Notes: a model not told the origin generated them from the letters alone. 48,038 bases of DNA from Pseudomonadota bacterium (GCA_023430145.1 JAEZCD010000335.1:1-48038), one strand, 5' to 3'; counted from the first letter of the stretch, positions 32,430-40,942 are shown. Translations and numbers: made by a program.

Positions 32430-33863
32430 ATGCCCGCGACCGGGACCACCAAGCCTCTGCACGAGCTCTCGATCGCCGAAGCCGGAGCGGCGCTGCGCTC
32501 CGGGACCGTCACCTCGACGGCGCTCACCGAGCATGCGCTGGCGCGGATCGCGGCGCTCGACGGCGCGCTCGACGCTTTCATCACGGTGACGGCGGAGCGG
32601 GCGCGCGCCGATGCCGCCGCGGCGGACGCGGCCTTCGAGGCGGGCATCGATGCCGGCCCGATGCAGGGCGTGCCCTATGCCCTCAAGGACATCTACGACA
32701 CGGCCGGCATCCGCACGACCTGCCACTCCAAGCTACTGGTCGACAACGTGCCCGCCGCCGATTCCGTGGTAGCGGCGAAGCTGAAGGCGGGCGGCGGCGT
32801 GCTGCTCGGCAAGCTGTCGACGCACGAGTTCGCGCTCGGCGGCCCGAGCTTCGATCTGCCGTTCCCGCCGGCCCGCAATCCCTGGAACCCGGAGCACATT
32901 CCGGGCGGGTCCTCCTCGGGCTCGGGGGCGGCCGTGGCGGCCGGCATCTGCCGCATGGCGATGGGCTCCGACACCGGCGGCTCGATCCGCGGCCCGGCCG
33001 CCTATTGCGGCACGGTCGGCCTCAAGCCGACCTACGGGCTCGTCTCGCGGCGCGGCGTCTTCCCGCTCTCCTACACGCTCGACCATTGCGGCCCGCTCAG
33101 CTGGACCGTCGAGGACGCCGCCCTCACCATGGAGGTCATCACCGGCTACGACCCGCTCGATCCGGCCAGCGCCGACGTGCCGAAGCCGGATTTCCGGCGC
33201 GGACTGGACTGGGGCGTGAGCGGCCTCAGGATCGCCATGCCCCGTCACTTCTTCGCCGAGGCGGAGGGCGTCTCGCCGGAGGTGGTCGCGGCCATCGACA
33301 ATGCCGCGAGCCTTCTCGCCGGGGCGGGCGCCATCGTCGAGGAGGTGACGCTGCCCGACTACGAGCTGTTCAACGCGGTCGGCCGCGTCATCATGTTCTC
33401 GGAGGCTTTCGCCATCCACGAAAAGGATTATCGTGAGCGCCCGCTCGATTTCGGCAAGCTGACCTTCACCCGCATGATCCTCGGCGCGCTCACCAGCGGC
33501 GCAGATCTCACGCAGGCCTATCGCCTGCGCCGGGAGCTGGCGGTCGCCGTCAACCATCACCTGCTGAAGCGCTATGATGCGATCCTGTGCGCCTCGGCGC
33601 TGGCGCCGGCCGCCCGCTTCGACAGCATGTCGGACGCCTTTCCGCCGAACTGGCCGATCCAGACCATGCCCTTCAACGTGACCGGGAATCCCGCCATGTC
33701 GATGCCGGCCGGCTTCTCGGCCTCCGGCCTGCCGCTGTCGGTGCAGATCGCCGGGCGTCCCTTCGACGAGCCGATGGTTCTGCGTATCGGGGCGACGCTC
33801 GAGCGTCTCTTGGCGCTGACCGGCCTCAGGCCGGCCCTGGCGGAGCTCAGGCAGGCCGCGTGA
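32430..33863 (+). CDS. Amidase-signature hydrolase A5 (AtzE-like)
   Basis: A 477-residue amidase with triad K86 (YALKDI), S161 (GGSSSGSG) and S185 (GSDTGGSIR). It has PMQG in place of the PLHG or PMHG of the other copies just before the Lys loop, and a distinctive C-terminal lobe (DAILCASALAPAARFDSMSD). EAFAIHEKDY matches A2 and A3. It is paired with G4 and followed 37 bases later by an EamA gene, then an acetamidase/formamidase and an SDR. Confidence 0.9.
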   Translation: MPATGTTKPLHELSIAEAGAALRSGTVTSTALTEHALARIAALDGALDAFITVTAERARADAAAADAAFEAGIDAGPMQGVPYALKDIYDTAGIRTTCHSKLLVDNVPAADSVVAAKLKAGGGVLLGKLSTHEFALGGPSFDLPFPPARNPWNPEHIPGGSSSGSGAAVAAGICRMAMGSDTGGSIRGPAAYCGTVGLKPTYGLVSRRGVFPLSYTLDHCGPLSWTVEDAALTMEVITGYDPLDPASADVPKPDFRRGLDWGVSGLRIAMPRHFFAEAEGVSPEVVAAIDNAASLLAGAGAIVEEVTLPDYELFNAVGRVIMFSEAFAIHEKDYRERPLDFGKLTFTRMILGALTSGADLTQAYRLRRELAVAVNHHLLKRYDAILCASALAPAARFDSMSDAFPPNWPIQTMPFNVTGNPAMSMPAGFSASGLPLSVQIAGRPFDEPMVLRIGATLERLLALTGLRPALAELRQAA

Positions 33864-33900
33864 GCATCCTTCGGGCCGTTCGTTCCGCCCCGGAGGGCGC

Positions 33901-35025
33901 ATGAGCCAAGAGTGTGCCGACTGGCGCGCCGACCTCGACGAGGAGGGGCGGCCGGAGGCGATCGTGCGTGAGGTCGACCTCCCTGGGGGAACCGCCGACA
34001 GCCTCGCGGCTGCCGCATCCATCCTCGCCGCCACCGCCCTGCCGGCGGCGGCGAATGCCGTGCCGACCGCGCGGCCCCGCCACCTGCAGCGCGCGCGCGG
34101 CTGGTGGTCCGCGGCGACGCCGAACATGCGCGGCTCGCTGCTGATGATCGCCGCCTTCGTCGTCTTCTCGATGATGATGACCCTGATCAAGCTGACGGGC
34201 GAGCGCGTGCCGCTGCCGCAGATCCTGATCGTTCGCCAGCTGGTGATGACACTGATCCTCGGCCTGATGGTCGGCCGCGCGCTGCCGAGGATCATGCATA
34301 CGGGCCGGCCGGGGCTGCAGCTGCTGCGCGGGCTGTTCTCGCTCTTCGCCATGCTGTGCGGCTTCACGGCGCTGATCTACCTGCCCATGGCGGAGGCGAC
34401 GGCGCTGGGTTTCTCGCAAGTTCTGTTCGTGACGCTGCTCGCCATCGTCATCCTCGGCGAGGTCGTGGACCGACGGCGCTGGGTGGCCATCGCGGTCGGC
34501 TTCGTCGGCGTCCTCATCATGCTGCGGCCGACCGGCGAGGCGATGAACGGCTATGCATTGCTCGCCATCCTCGGCGCGCTGTTCGGCGCCGGGATCACGA
34601 TCTCCGTCCGCGTGCTCGGCCATACCGAGCGGACCGAGACCATCCTGTTCTGGCAGGGCGCCGTCGTGCTGGGCGCGCTCGGCGTCCCCGCCGCCTTTCT
34701 CTGGACGACGCCGACACCGACCGAATGGGCGCTGATGATCGGCATCGGCGTCGTCGGCACCGCCGGGCAGTGGCTCGTCACCCGCGCCTACCAGATGGGC
34801 GAGGCGTCGGCCCTGGCGCCGCTCGATTTCGTGCGCCTGCTGCTGGCGACCGCCAGCGGCTTCCTGGTGTTCGCCGAGATCCCGAATCTGGTGACGGTCG
34901 TCGGCGCGGTTCTGGTCGCCGGCGGCACGGTCTATACGATGCGCCGCAATGCCGGCCCGCGTCGCGTCGCGATCGTCCAGCCATCCGACGAGGCCCGGCC
35001 GCTCCAAACCGGACCGAACGCATGA
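33901..35025 (+). CDS. EamA/DMT-family transporter 3 with long N-terminal extension
   Basis: A 374-residue ten-helix transporter. Membrane segments begin only near residue 78 (LLMIAAFVVFSMMMTLIKL); before that is a hydrophilic and Ala/Pro-rich lead unusual for the family. The long start at 33901 is supported by CGGAGGG directly upstream, while the internal ATG at 34126 has no ribosome site. The second EamA repeat contains YQMGEASALAPLDFVRLLLA. Its stop overlaps the start of the acetamidase/formamidase gene (ATGA). Confidence 0.83.
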   Translation: MSQECADWRADLDEEGRPEAIVREVDLPGGTADSLAAAASILAATALPAAANAVPTARPRHLQRARGWWSAATPNMRGSLLMIAAFVVFSMMMTLIKLTGERVPLPQILIVRQLVMTLILGLMVGRALPRIMHTGRPGLQLLRGLFSLFAMLCGFTALIYLPMAEATALGFSQVLFVTLLAIVILGEVVDRRRWVAIAVGFVGVLIMLRPTGEAMNGYALLAILGALFGAGITISVRVLGHTERTETILFWQGAVVLGALGVPAAFLWTTPTPTEWALMIGIGVVGTAGQWLVTRAYQMGEASALAPLDFVRLLLATASGFLVFAEIPNLVTVVGAVLVAGGTVYTMRRNAGPRRVAIVQPSDEARPLQTGPNA

Positions 35026-35975
35026 CCCACCATCATCTGAAAGCCAGCGGCGCCACCTGCCATTGGGGATTCTTCGATGCGACGCTGAAGCCGCGGCTGA
35101 CCATCGCCAGCGGCGACACCGTCACCGTCGACACGGTCACCGGAGCGCCCGAGGTCCACCCGGCCGCCGATGCGGGCTTCACGACGCCGCCGGAGATCGC
35201 CGACGTCCACGCCAATGCCGAGAGGTTCCTGCCGGGGCATATCCTGACCGGCCCCATCGCCGTGGAGGGCGCCCGTCCCGGCCACGTGCTGGAGGTGCGG
35301 ATCGAGGACATCCAGCTGCGGCAGGACTGGGGCTACAACGTCATCCGCCCGCTCGCCGGCACGCTGCAGAGCGACTTCCACGAATTCCGCCTCCTGCACA
35401 TTCCGCTCGATGGCAATGCGGGGACCGCGAGGCTGCCGTGGGGCACGGAGCTGGAGCTCGCGCCCTTCTTCGGCGTGATGGGCACGGCGCCGCCGCCGTC
35501 CTGGGGGCGCGTGACGTCGATCGTTCCGCGGGCCTTCGGCGGCAATCTCGACAACAAGGAGATGGTGGCGGGGGCGACGATCTTCCTGCCGGTCTTCGTC
35601 GAGGGCGGGCTCTTCTCCTGCGGCGACGGCCATGCCGCGCAGGGCGACGGCGAGGTCTGCGTCACGGCGATCGAGACCGCGCTGCAGGGCCGCTTCACCT
35701 TCGTCCTGCGCCAGGACCTCTCCTTCACTTACCCGCGCGCCGAGACCCCGACCCATTACGTGACCATGGGCATGGATCCGGATCTCGACCGCTGCGCCGA
35801 GATGGCGCTGCGCGACATGATCGTGCTGATCGGCGAGGTCGCCGGGCTGTCGCGGGAGGATGCCTATACGCTTTGCTCCCTCGCCGCCGACCTGCGCGTG
35901 ACGCAGACCGTCAACGGCTCCAAGGGAATCCATTGCATGCTCGCCAAGAAGCTCCTCGCCCCGATGGCGGCCTGA
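35022..35975 (+). CDS. Acetamidase/formamidase family protein
   Basis: A 317-residue member of the FmdA/AmdA family, zinc-dependent beta-rich enzymes that hydrolyse formamide or short aliphatic amides to the acid and ammonia. Diagnostic segments are GHILTGPIAVEGARPGHVLE, FGGNLDNKEM and GDGHAAQGDGEVCVTAIE, holding the conserved Asp/His residues. Short amides are plausible end products of the amidase reactions encoded nearby, so it may finish the pathway. It overlaps the EamA gene by four bases and ends one base before the SDR start. Confidence 0.9.
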   Translation: MTHHHLKASGATCHWGFFDATLKPRLTIASGDTVTVDTVTGAPEVHPAADAGFTTPPEIADVHANAERFLPGHILTGPIAVEGARPGHVLEVRIEDIQLRQDWGYNVIRPLAGTLQSDFHEFRLLHIPLDGNAGTARLPWGTELELAPFFGVMGTAPPPSWGRVTSIVPRAFGGNLDNKEMVAGATIFLPVFVEGGLFSCGDGHAAQGDGEVCVTAIETALQGRFTFVLRQDLSFTYPRAETPTHYVTMGMDPDLDRCAEMALRDMIVLIGEVAGLSREDAYTLCSLAADLRVTQTVNGSKGIHCMLAKKLLAPMAA

Positions 35976-35976
35976 G

Positions 35977-36756
35977 ATGGATCTCGGCCTCGACGGCAGG
36001 GTCGCGCTGATCACCGGGGGAAGCCGCGGCATCGGCAAGGCGACCGCGCTCGTTCTGGCGCACGAGGGTCTCAGGATCGCCATCGCCGCGCGCGGTGCCG
36101 AGACGCTGGCCGAAGCGGCCGGGGAGATCAGGACCGCGGGTGCCGAGGTCATCACCATCCAGGCCGATTTCACGCGCGTGGAGGACTCCGCCCGCGCTGT
36201 CGCAGAAACCGTCGCGGCCTATGGCGGCCTCGACATCCTGGTCGCCAATGCCGGCGGCAGCTTCGGCGAGCGCGAGCTCGCCACGTCGAGCGACGCCGAT
36301 TGGGAGAAGACGTTCCGGTTCAATGTCGGCCATTCGGTCGCCGCCTTGCGCGCGGCGACGCCGTTTCTCGCTGACAGCGACATCGGCAATGCCGTCTTCG
36401 TGGCCTCGATCTCGGGGCGCGCCCCGGCCGCGCGCGGCGCCCAATATGCCGCCGCCAAGGCCGGGCTGATCCATGCCGCGCGGTCGCTCGCCTGGGAGCT
36501 CGGGCCGCTCCGCATCCGCGTGAACGCGGTGTCGCCGGGCTCGACGATCTTTCCGGGCGGCGGCTGGGAGAGGATCAGGGCCGAGCGCCCGGAGGATTTT
36601 GCGAAGTTCGAGGCCGAGGATTTTCCGGTCCGTCGGCTCGGCACGGTGCAGGAGATTGCCGACGCCATCGCCTTCGTGGTCTCGCCCCGGGCCTCCGGCA
36701 TCAACGCCGCCGACATCCATGTCGACGGCGGCCAGCGGCGGCCGTCGATCCGGTAG
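35977..36756 (+). CDS. Short-chain dehydrogenase/reductase
   Basis: A 259-residue classical SDR with TGGSRGIG (residues 14-21), a NAG-type motif (ANAGGS), catalytic Ser in ASISG and Tyr/Lys in YAAAK. RVNAVSPGSTIFPGGGW resembles 3-oxoacyl-ACP-reductase-like members. It is the last gene of the A5 operon, starting one base after the acetamidase stop, so it may oxidise or reduce the carbon skeleton left after amide hydrolysis. Confidence 0.88.
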   Translation: MDLGLDGRVALITGGSRGIGKATALVLAHEGLRIAIAARGAETLAEAAGEIRTAGAEVITIQADFTRVEDSARAVAETVAAYGGLDILVANAGGSFGERELATSSDADWEKTFRFNVGHSVAALRAATPFLADSDIGNAVFVASISGRAPAARGAQYAAAKAGLIHAARSLAWELGPLRIRVNAVSPGSTIFPGGGWERIRAERPEDFAKFEAEDFPVRRLGTVQEIADAIAFVVSPRASGINAADIHVDGGQRRPSIR

Positions 36757-36804
36757 CGCCCGGGAAGAAATCCGCATCGCCGCATGGTGCGCGAGCGGCT
36801 CTTT

Positions 36805-36922
36805 CCTCCCCCTGCAAGGGGGAGGTCGAGACGGCGAAGTCGTCCGGGTGGGGGTCTCGTGCGCCGAAGAGGACCCCCTCTTGGCTCGCTTCGCGAGTCC
36901 GGTCTCCCCCTTTCAGGGGGAG
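36805..36922. repeat. Paired intergenic palindromes
   Basis: CCTCCCCC-TGCAA-GGGGGAGG (36805-36825) and CTCCCCC-TTTCA-GGGGGAG (36904-36922) bracket a segment with a further GCTTCGC stem. This is the layout of a dispersed palindromic unit. The whole spacer 36757-37049 contains no gene I can support. Confidence 0.6.
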
Positions 36923-37049
36923 ATGGAGTTTGTCGGCACCGCTCCTGCCTGCCATAGCCCGAGCGCCGGGGAGTCCAGTTTCATCCATCCGGTGCTCAAC
37001 TCGCGTCGCCCCGGCGGCCGCCCTGGGGACGGCCGCCGGCGCCATCGTC

Positions 37050-38483
37050 TCAGGAGACGTTGGGCGGCAGGCGGCGGTGCCAGTCCGTATCGCGCTGATA
37101 GGCGTCGGCGATCTTGAGCACGCGCGCCTCGGCGAAGGGACGGCCCTGGATCTGGAAGCCGATCGGCACGCCGTTGGAATCCAGCCCGCAGGGCACGCTG
37201 ACCGACGGCAGGCCGAGATAGTTGATCGGCCGCGTGTTGCTCGAGACCTCCTGGAAGGTCTCGATGGCGCCCGGCGTACCGGCGTCGATGTCGGTCGCCA
37301 GCAGCGTCGGCACCTTCATGCGCAGCGTCGGCGTGATGAAGGCGTCGCAGGCGCCGAAGACCTCGGCCGCGACTGCCTTCAGGATCGGCCCGCGCCGGGC
37401 GAGCGCCTCGAGATAATAGGTTCCCGGAATGCCGTGGGAGGGATAGAGCCGGGCGCTGAGATGCACGGCATAGTCCTGCGGGCGCTGGCGCATCCACTCG
37501 GCATGGACGGTGGCGCCCTCGACGCGCGAGACGATGCCGCCATAGGTCGCGACCGCATCCATGTGCGGGATTGTCACCGGCAGGACGACCGCCCCACGCG
37601 CCTGCAGCACGGATACGACGGCGTCGAAGGCGGCCTGAACCTCGGGATCGATGCCGTCGAAGAAGTAGTTCGTCGGCACGCCGATGCGCATGCCCCTGAT
37701 GTCGCCGGTCAGCGCCGCCTCGTAGTCGGGAACCGGCTCGGAAGCCGAGGTCGGGTCCTTCGGATCATGCCCGGCGATCACGCCGAGGAAGCGGGCGGCG
37801 TCGCGGACCGTCTGCGTCAGCGGGCCGACATTGTCGGCCGAGAAGGAGAGCGGCATGACGCCGTAGCGCGAGACGCGGGTCTGCGTCGCCTTGATGCCCG
37901 TCACCCCGCAGATCGAGGCCGGGAGGCGGATCGAGCCGCCCGTATCGGAGCCGAGCGCGCCATAGACGAGCCGTGCCGCCACCGCCGCGCCCGAGCCGGA
38001 GGAGGAGCCGCCGGTGCAGTAGTCGGGGTGCCAGGGATTGCGGCAATGGCCGTAATGCTGGTTGTGGCCGGTCGGGTTCTGCGCGAACTCGGCCATATTG
38101 AGACCGCCGAGCGTGACGGAGCCGGCATCTTCCAGCCTCTCCAGCACGGTCGCGGTATAGGTCGGGCGAAAGTCCTTGCGGATCGCCGAGCCGCAGGTCG
38201 AGAGCTTGCCGGCCTTGTAGTACATGTCCTTGTGGGCCAGCGGCAGGCCGTGCAGCGGGCCGAGGCTGACGCCCGATTTCCGCTTCTTGTCGAGCGCCTC
38301 GGCCGCCTCGAGCGCGGCCGCGCCCTCCAGCCAGATCGCCGAGTTGATCGTCTTGTCGAGGCGCGTGAAGGCTTCGAGCGCGGCCGTCGTGAGCTCGACG
38401 GCCGAGACGGCGCCGTCCTTCAGCGCATCGGCGGCGTCGGTCAGCGACAGATGCAGAAGCGAGCTTTTCGCCTTCACGTTCAT
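37050..38483 (-). CDS. Amidase-signature hydrolase A6 (divergent)
   Basis: A 477-residue amidase with triad K85 (LAHKDM), S160 (GGSSSGSG) and S184 (GSDTGGSIR). It differs from A1-A5: the strand before the cis-Ser reads FAQNPTGHNQHYGHCRNPWH, the C-terminal core has NTRPINYLGLPSVSVPCGL, and it lacks the YGLVSRRG block (TQTRVSRYGVMP instead). It overlaps the upstream small gene G5 by four bases. It forms its own two-gene unit on the minus strand at the edge of the locus. Confidence 0.9.
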   Translation of the reverse strand: MNVKAKSSLLHLSLTDAADALKDGAVSAVELTTAALEAFTRLDKTINSAIWLEGAAALEAAEALDKKRKSGVSLGPLHGLPLAHKDMYYKAGKLSTCGSAIRKDFRPTYTATVLERLEDAGSVTLGGLNMAEFAQNPTGHNQHYGHCRNPWHPDYCTGGSSSGSGAAVAARLVYGALGSDTGGSIRLPASICGVTGIKATQTRVSRYGVMPLSFSADNVGPLTQTVRDAARFLGVIAGHDPKDPTSASEPVPDYEAALTGDIRGMRIGVPTNYFFDGIDPEVQAAFDAVVSVLQARGAVVLPVTIPHMDAVATYGGIVSRVEGATVHAEWMRQRPQDYAVHLSARLYPSHGIPGTYYLEALARRGPILKAVAAEVFGACDAFITPTLRMKVPTLLATDIDAGTPGAIETFQEVSSNTRPINYLGLPSVSVPCGLDSNGVPIGFQIQGRPFAEARVLKIADAYQRDTDWHRRLPPNVS

Positions 38484-38686
38484 GGCTGCGGCTCCTTCGT
38501 CGCCTGGAGCGCGGCCTCGAAGCTCGACGGCTCGTCCTCGAAAGCGAGCTGCCCGCGCAGCGCCGCGAACCCCTCGATGCTCGCGCCGAGCGCATCCACC
38601 ATGACGCCGGCGGCCTCGTTGGGCTGCTCGATGCCTGACCAGGCGCGCGCCTGGACGGCGACGATCTCCCGCAGCGGGGTCTGCAT
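38480..38686 (-). CDS. Small protein G5, probable partner of amidase A6
   Basis: A 68-residue protein without clear database-style identity, but in the same place as the AtzG-like genes and with a related ending, FEDEPSSFEAAL. The N-terminal half (IVAVQARAWSGIEQPNEAAG) has no counterpart in G1-G4. The start at 38686 follows GAGGAGAAAGG. Its stop overlaps the amidase start (ATGA). It is probably a very divergent GatC/AtzG-type subunit. Confidence 0.6.
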   Translation of the reverse strand: MQTPLREIVAVQARAWSGIEQPNEAAGVMVDALGASIEGFAALRGQLAFEDEPSSFEAALQATKEPQP

Positions 38687-38723
38687 GCCTTTCTCCTCTC
38701 CGATCTCGGGTGATACCCGCCTA

Positions 38724-38786
38724 TTGTATGCAAACGAGGGGCCAGTTCGGCAGCCAGGACCCGAATTCCGATCAGATTGGATACAT
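38724..38786 (-). promoter_or_regulatory. Sigma-54-like promoter and two operator copies of the A6 unit
   Basis: On the minus strand TGGCCCCTCGTTTGCA (38744-38729) has the sigma-54 GG-N10-GC spacing and TTGCA, with two differences in the -24 block. Transcription should start near 38718, 32 nt before G5. One operator (TTGCATACAA, 38733-38724) overlaps the -12 element. The other (forward TTGGATACAT, 38777-38786) lies 32 nt upstream of the -24 block, exactly 21 bases further than in the other promoters, about two helical turns. Confidence 0.7.
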
Positions 38787-38849
38787 GTCGAGCGTCCCCG
38801 GGCGGCTCGGGGCGGATGACGCGGCACCGCGGTCTTACCGGCTGCAGCC

Positions 38850-39500
38850 CTATCTCTCAGGCGAGGTCCGCACCAGAAACTGCGGCTCGACGCTCTCGGA
38901 GAGCACGAGCCGCGCGTTGAGCATGTCGTTGCCCTCGACCTTGGCGGTGATCGCCTCGGCCGACAGGCCGAGGTCGCGCCAGCGCCGGGTCAGCCGCTCG
39001 CGCAGGATCGCCTCCGGCTCGGCGAGCATGACGGTGACGTCGAAGCAGCGATGCAGGTCCGACCAGGGCGCGCGGTCGAGGAGCAGATAGTTGCCCTCGA
39101 CGATCACGTGGCGAACGGCGCGCCCGATAAGGCGCGCGCCGGCGCGAGCGATCTCGAGGTCGCGGTCGAACACCGGCACCGCGATCTCGGCGTCCTCGTT
39201 GCGCTGCAGGCGGTGGAGCATGTGCCGGAGGCCGGCGACGTCGAATGTCTCGGGCGCGCCCTTGCGGGCCCGCTGGCCGAGCCGCTCCAGCACCCTGTCG
39301 TCGAAGTGGAAGCCGTCCATGGGCAGGACGGCGGCGCTCTCGGCGGCCGATGCGTTCAGGCGGCTCGCGAGGGCTTCGGCGAAGGTCGACTTGCCGGAAC
39401 CGGGCGGTCCGGCGATCGCGACGAGGGTCCGCGCGCCGGGACTCCGGGCGACGTTGTCGGCCAAGGCGTCCAGATCGACGGTCTCGGCTTTGCGGGGCAT
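38850..39500 (-). CDS. P-loop nucleoside/sugar kinase, uridine-kinase-like
   Basis: A 216-residue kinase of the uridine kinase/pantothenate kinase-like group (YggC/CoaA relatives). Walker A GPPGSGKST is at residues 31-39, PMDGFHFDD follows as the substrate-binding loop, RKGAPETFD is the conserved capping segment, and VIVEGNYLLL is the second core strand. It phosphorylates a small hydroxylated substrate, which the sequence does not identify. It lies just outside the amidase locus, 52 bases from the bicupin gene, and shows no operator. Confidence 0.83.
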   Translation of the reverse strand: MPRKAETVDLDALADNVARSPGARTLVAIAGPPGSGKSTFAEALASRLNASAAESAAVLPMDGFHFDDRVLERLGQRARKGAPETFDVAGLRHMLHRLQRNEDAEIAVPVFDRDLEIARAGARLIGRAVRHVIVEGNYLLLDRAPWSDLHRCFDVTVMLAEPEAILRERLTRRWRDLGLSAEAITAKVEGNDMLNARLVLSESVEPQFLVRTSPER

Positions 39501-39551
39501 GGGCGGAGGCGCTGGCGGTTTCGGAGGACGCGCTGCTGAGCGACGAGGTGG

Positions 39552-40580
39552 CTATCCCGTCGCCTCGCCGTCCCAATAGCGCCGCACCGCAGACATGTCG
39601 AAGATGTCGTCCTGCGTGCGGAGCGCGCGGACCATGACCTTGTTGGAGTCCGGGTAGACGCAGACCTCGTTCGGATTGTTCTCGCCGATCATCAGGATGC
39701 GGCACGGCCCGCCGCCGCTGTTCAGGAAGGCGTGGCCGATCCGCTGGCCGGCCGGGAAGCAGGCATAGTCGCCCGGCCGCATCGGCAGGCTCTCCTCCCC
39801 GAAGAGCAGCGTCACCTCGCCCTCGAGGACCAGTGCGTGCTCCTCCTCGAGCATGTGATAGTGGCGCGGGGCGAGGCGCATGCCGGGCGCCGGCGCCTCG
39901 ATCAGCACCCCGACATGGTAGTCGGGACGGCCGATCGCGGCGAAGGTCAGATGTTTCGAGCGGCCGCCGAAGACCGGGCCGGTTCCCTCCTCGTCCCAGG
40001 GCACGTCGTCCGAGCAGATCGGCGGATGCGGCGCGCCGACGGGCTCGGTGCCGATCCGCACCGGCGCGTCCGGGTCGTCCCCCGGCGGAAGCCCCGTGTC
40101 CTCGCCGTTCCAATAGGTGCGCGTGGCGTCGAGATCGAGGAGCGCCCGCCGTCCGAGGGCCCGCACCAGCACTTTGCGCGAGTCGGTGTAGACCGCGACC
40201 TCGTTGGGATTTTTCTCGCCGACGATCACATAGCGGCAGGGCGCGTCGCCCTCGTTGAGGAGGCAGTGGCCGGCCTTCTGTCCGGCGGGGAGGCAGACAT
40301 AGTCGCCAGCCCGCATCGGGAAGGCGTCAGCCCCGAGACGCAGCGTCAGCGCGCCCTCGAGGATGAAGAGGTGCTCCTCCTCGAAGACATGGTAGTGCGC
40401 GGGCACGCTCTGCCTGCCAGGCGGCAACTCCTCGATCGCGACGCCGACGCGATACTCGTCGCCGAGCGCGGCGCGAGACAGATGCCGCCACCGCAGGCCG
40501 AAGCGCGGCACCTCCGACCACTCCTCCCACGCGACATCGAGCGCGGAGAAAGGTTTCGGCGGCTGTCGCTCGAGCGGCAT
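39552..40580 (-). CDS. Tandem-cupin protein
   Basis: A 342-residue protein made of two clearly duplicated cupin halves. The first has HYHVFEEEHLFILEGALTLR and GEKNPNEVAVYTDSRKVLVR; the second HYHMLEEEHALVLEGEVTLL and GENNPNEVCVYPDSNKVMVR. Each half keeps the metal-binding HxHxxxEE...H pattern, so both sites may bind metal. Small-molecule dioxygenases, isomerases and binding proteins use this fold; the reaction cannot be told. It is preceded on the same strand by a DUF2188 gene 15 bases away. Confidence 0.85.
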   Translation of the reverse strand: MPLERQPPKPFSALDVAWEEWSEVPRFGLRWRHLSRAALGDEYRVGVAIEELPPGRQSVPAHYHVFEEEHLFILEGALTLRLGADAFPMRAGDYVCLPAGQKAGHCLLNEGDAPCRYVIVGEKNPNEVAVYTDSRKVLVRALGRRALLDLDATRTYWNGEDTGLPPGDDPDAPVRIGTEPVGAPHPPICSDDVPWDEEGTGPVFGGRSKHLTFAAIGRPDYHVGVLIEAPAPGMRLAPRHYHMLEEEHALVLEGEVTLLFGEESLPMRPGDYACFPAGQRIGHAFLNSGGGPCRILMIGENNPNEVCVYPDSNKVMVRALRTQDDIFDMSAVRRYWDGEATG

Positions 40581-40595
40581 CGGGGTCCCGGGCGA

Positions 40596-40838
40596 TCAGC
40601 CCTCGACGTCCGTCTCCGGACGATCGTCGCCCTTGGCGACCTCGTCGTGCCAGCGGCCGGAGCGGTCCTCCCAGCTGATGCCGGTCGTCTCGCCGGCGAC
40701 CTCCTGCTCCCGCGCCGCCCGCTCGGCCGCGGCCCGCGCCTCGTCATGCGAGCCGAACGTCTCGGAATAGACGCCGTTCACGCGGTAGGCCCAGCCGCCA
40801 TCGTGCTCGACGATCTCGTAGGTGACTTTTTCCGGCAT
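40596..40838 (-). CDS. DUF2188-type small protein
   Basis: An 80-residue protein starting MPEKVTYEIVEHDGGWAYRV, with the beta-strand pattern and HDEARAAAERAAREQEVAGE helix of DUF2188 proteins. The tail is acidic. GAGG lies upstream of the start at 40838. Function unknown. Confidence 0.75.
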   Translation of the reverse strand: MPEKVTYEIVEHDGGWAYRVNGVYSETFGSHDEARAAAERAAREQEVAGETTGISWEDRSGRWHDEVAKGDDRPETDVEG

Positions 40839-40942
40839 CGCCAACTGCCTCGCTCTTCCGGTTGCGTGGGGTGTCGGGACGGACGGGAATCTAGGGAGCG
40901 GCCGCCGCCTCGTTAAGTCCGCCCGCGGCGGTCCGTCCAGCA

